Position numbers and translations under genes: made by a program. The notes under the pieces were generated by a model. That model saw only the letters and a program-made list of their open reading frames with translations, had not been told where the DNA came from and searched no databases. A stretch of DNA of 64,000 bases from CAYQJL01 sp964573295 (GTDB lineage: Bacteria; Eisenbacteria; RBG-16-71-46; CAIMUX01; WJJG01): contig CAZNJE010000013.1 in assembly GCA_964573295.1 (NCBI GenBank), forward strand, positions 22,198 to 86,197, in the 5' to 3' direction. Below, in pieces: positions 63,235 to 64,000 of this stretch; within the stretch, counting starts at the first letter, position 1; each line of letters begins with the position of its first letter.

Positions 63235-63659
63235 GAATCAACACCTCCAACAGCCATGAATCGGCTCAATCCTAGTTCCAAAGGTCATCGACTACAATCC
63301 TAGGAAGAGCACAGACTCCCAGAGTACCTTGTCCACCATCAAGACGTCCAGGGCGGTGGTGGGATCGTCCGGAGTCCACCGGCCTCCCCAAGGGAGTCTG
63401 TCCGGTACAGGGTGAAACCCACGCTGCACCTAGGCGATCATCCTCGACCGGCCATCCGCATCAACCCTTGCTTCCGCCGGGCTGCGGGGCCGCGATCTCC
63501 AGCGGCCCACGCAGTGGAGCGTAGGCCAGTAGGGTCGTGATACCGCTCGTGAATGAGGGCCCGGTCATGCTGGCGACCTGGGTGGCACCCGGGGTGTCGG
63601 ACGGGGCCAGCTTCGAGCCTTCGACCGCGAGCCAGATTGAGCGGGGCGACTGGGTCGTC
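63235..63659. other. Region without an intact gene
   Basis: About 425 bp between the DUF433 gene and the FG-GAP traces. A minus-strand frame ending at 63461 (VEGSKLAPSDTPGATQVASM) looks weakly protein-like but has no start, ribosome site or family match. Probably decayed sequence. Confidence 0.4.
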
Positions 63660-63957
63660 AGCTCGTGGAACCGGAACCGGGAATATTGACGGTGACAATG
63701 ACGAACTGGAGATAGCGGTTTCACGTCTCTCGGCCGAGGATTGAACGAATCACGTCGGCGGGATATGGTTGCTCGATGCGATCGAGATGTTTGTCTGGGA
63801 GGGAGATCTATCCGATACCCAGAACGATGTTGATACGACAACGGTAGTTGACTATACCCCCGTGCCAGGACGAACCCACGAGCACAGCATGGGTGAACAC
63901 CAGCCTGCAATTGGCGATATCGACGGCGATGAGGGCCTCGGAGTTCTTCAACGCTAA
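63660..63957 (+). pseudogene. FG-GAP repeat protein traces
   Basis: Short matches to calcium-loop propeller repeats occur on the plus strand in more than one frame: NIDGDNDELEIAVS, ending in TGA at 63744, and IAIGDIDGDEG-like EHQPAIGDIDGDEGLG before 63957. Between them a frame reads LLDAIEMFVWEGDLSD. They look like the remains of a secreted FG-GAP protein such as the one at 45.6 kb; the gene may continue past the window. Confidence 0.5.
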
Positions 63958-64000
63958 CCAGAACGGACCCGCCTCTGCTTTTGAGAATGAACCCATTTGT

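Noticed and set aside
1..64000. tRNA or rRNA genes
   Set aside because: No cloverleaf-like T-loop sequences or conserved rRNA segments were recognised on reading; a covariance-model scan would be decisive.

Overview
This window is a GC-rich bacterial chromosome segment that looks Gram-negative. It encodes TolC-, AcrA- and AcrB-type export parts, several lipoproteins with a lipobox Cys, and an outer-membrane barrel. Three secreted proteins end in a C-terminal FlgD-like or type IX-like sorting domain (near 15.8, 47.1 and 54.2 kb). That sorting domain, together with FG-GAP, LVIVD and kelch-like propellers, PadR-controlled permeases and stand-alone DUF4143 ATPases, suggests an uncultured lineage around the FCB group, such as Eisenbacteria or Krumholzibacteriota. 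This placement is an inference from gene content. No rRNA, tRNA or CRISPR array was seen.

Regions 0-30 kb. A sulfatase-like lipoprotein is followed by purF, a CDF metal transporter, a surface alpha/beta hydrolase and a pair of M16 peptidases. On the minus strand comes a tightly overlapping operon. Its first gene fuses a CDF transporter to an SPFH domain. It is followed by HflC-like and HflK-like SPFH proteins and a GH13-like lipoprotein lacking two catalytic aspartates. Next are a secreted alkaline phosphatase and a heavy-metal RND efflux operon: a Cys-rich exported protein, an adaptor with three CxxH-x6-CxxC motifs, and a CzcA/CusA-type pump. Then come tex, msrC, a saccharopine-dehydrogenase-like gene coupled to a lone receiver protein, and a Kv-type channel.

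Regions 30-47 kb. A TolC-AcrA-AcrB-type operon has 4-nt start/stop overlaps. It is followed by an RRM RNA-binding protein, an outer-membrane barrel interrupted by an in-frame UGA, a 968-residue propeller/repeat protein, an MntA-HepT toxin-antitoxin pair, a PadR/membrane-protein pair, a radical SAM protein and a sorted FG-GAP protein.

Regions 47-64 kb form an accessory zone. It holds three DUF4143-type ATPases (two preceded by palindromes, one truncated), two small-protein/nucleotidyltransferase pairs that resemble toxin-antitoxin modules, gene remnants, and a transposase remnant. A PadR-ABC-hydrolase operon and a DUF433/DUF5615 pair follow.

The most striking cross-window pattern is at least five gene remnants that keep recognisable N- and C-terminal ends but have lost internal segments: an S58 aminopeptidase, a serine beta-lactamase family protein, a hybrid histidine kinase, a phosphomevalonate kinase and a transposase. 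One further remnant is frameshifted by an exact 13-bp tandem duplication. The most novel intact locus is the CDF-SPFH fusion operon.
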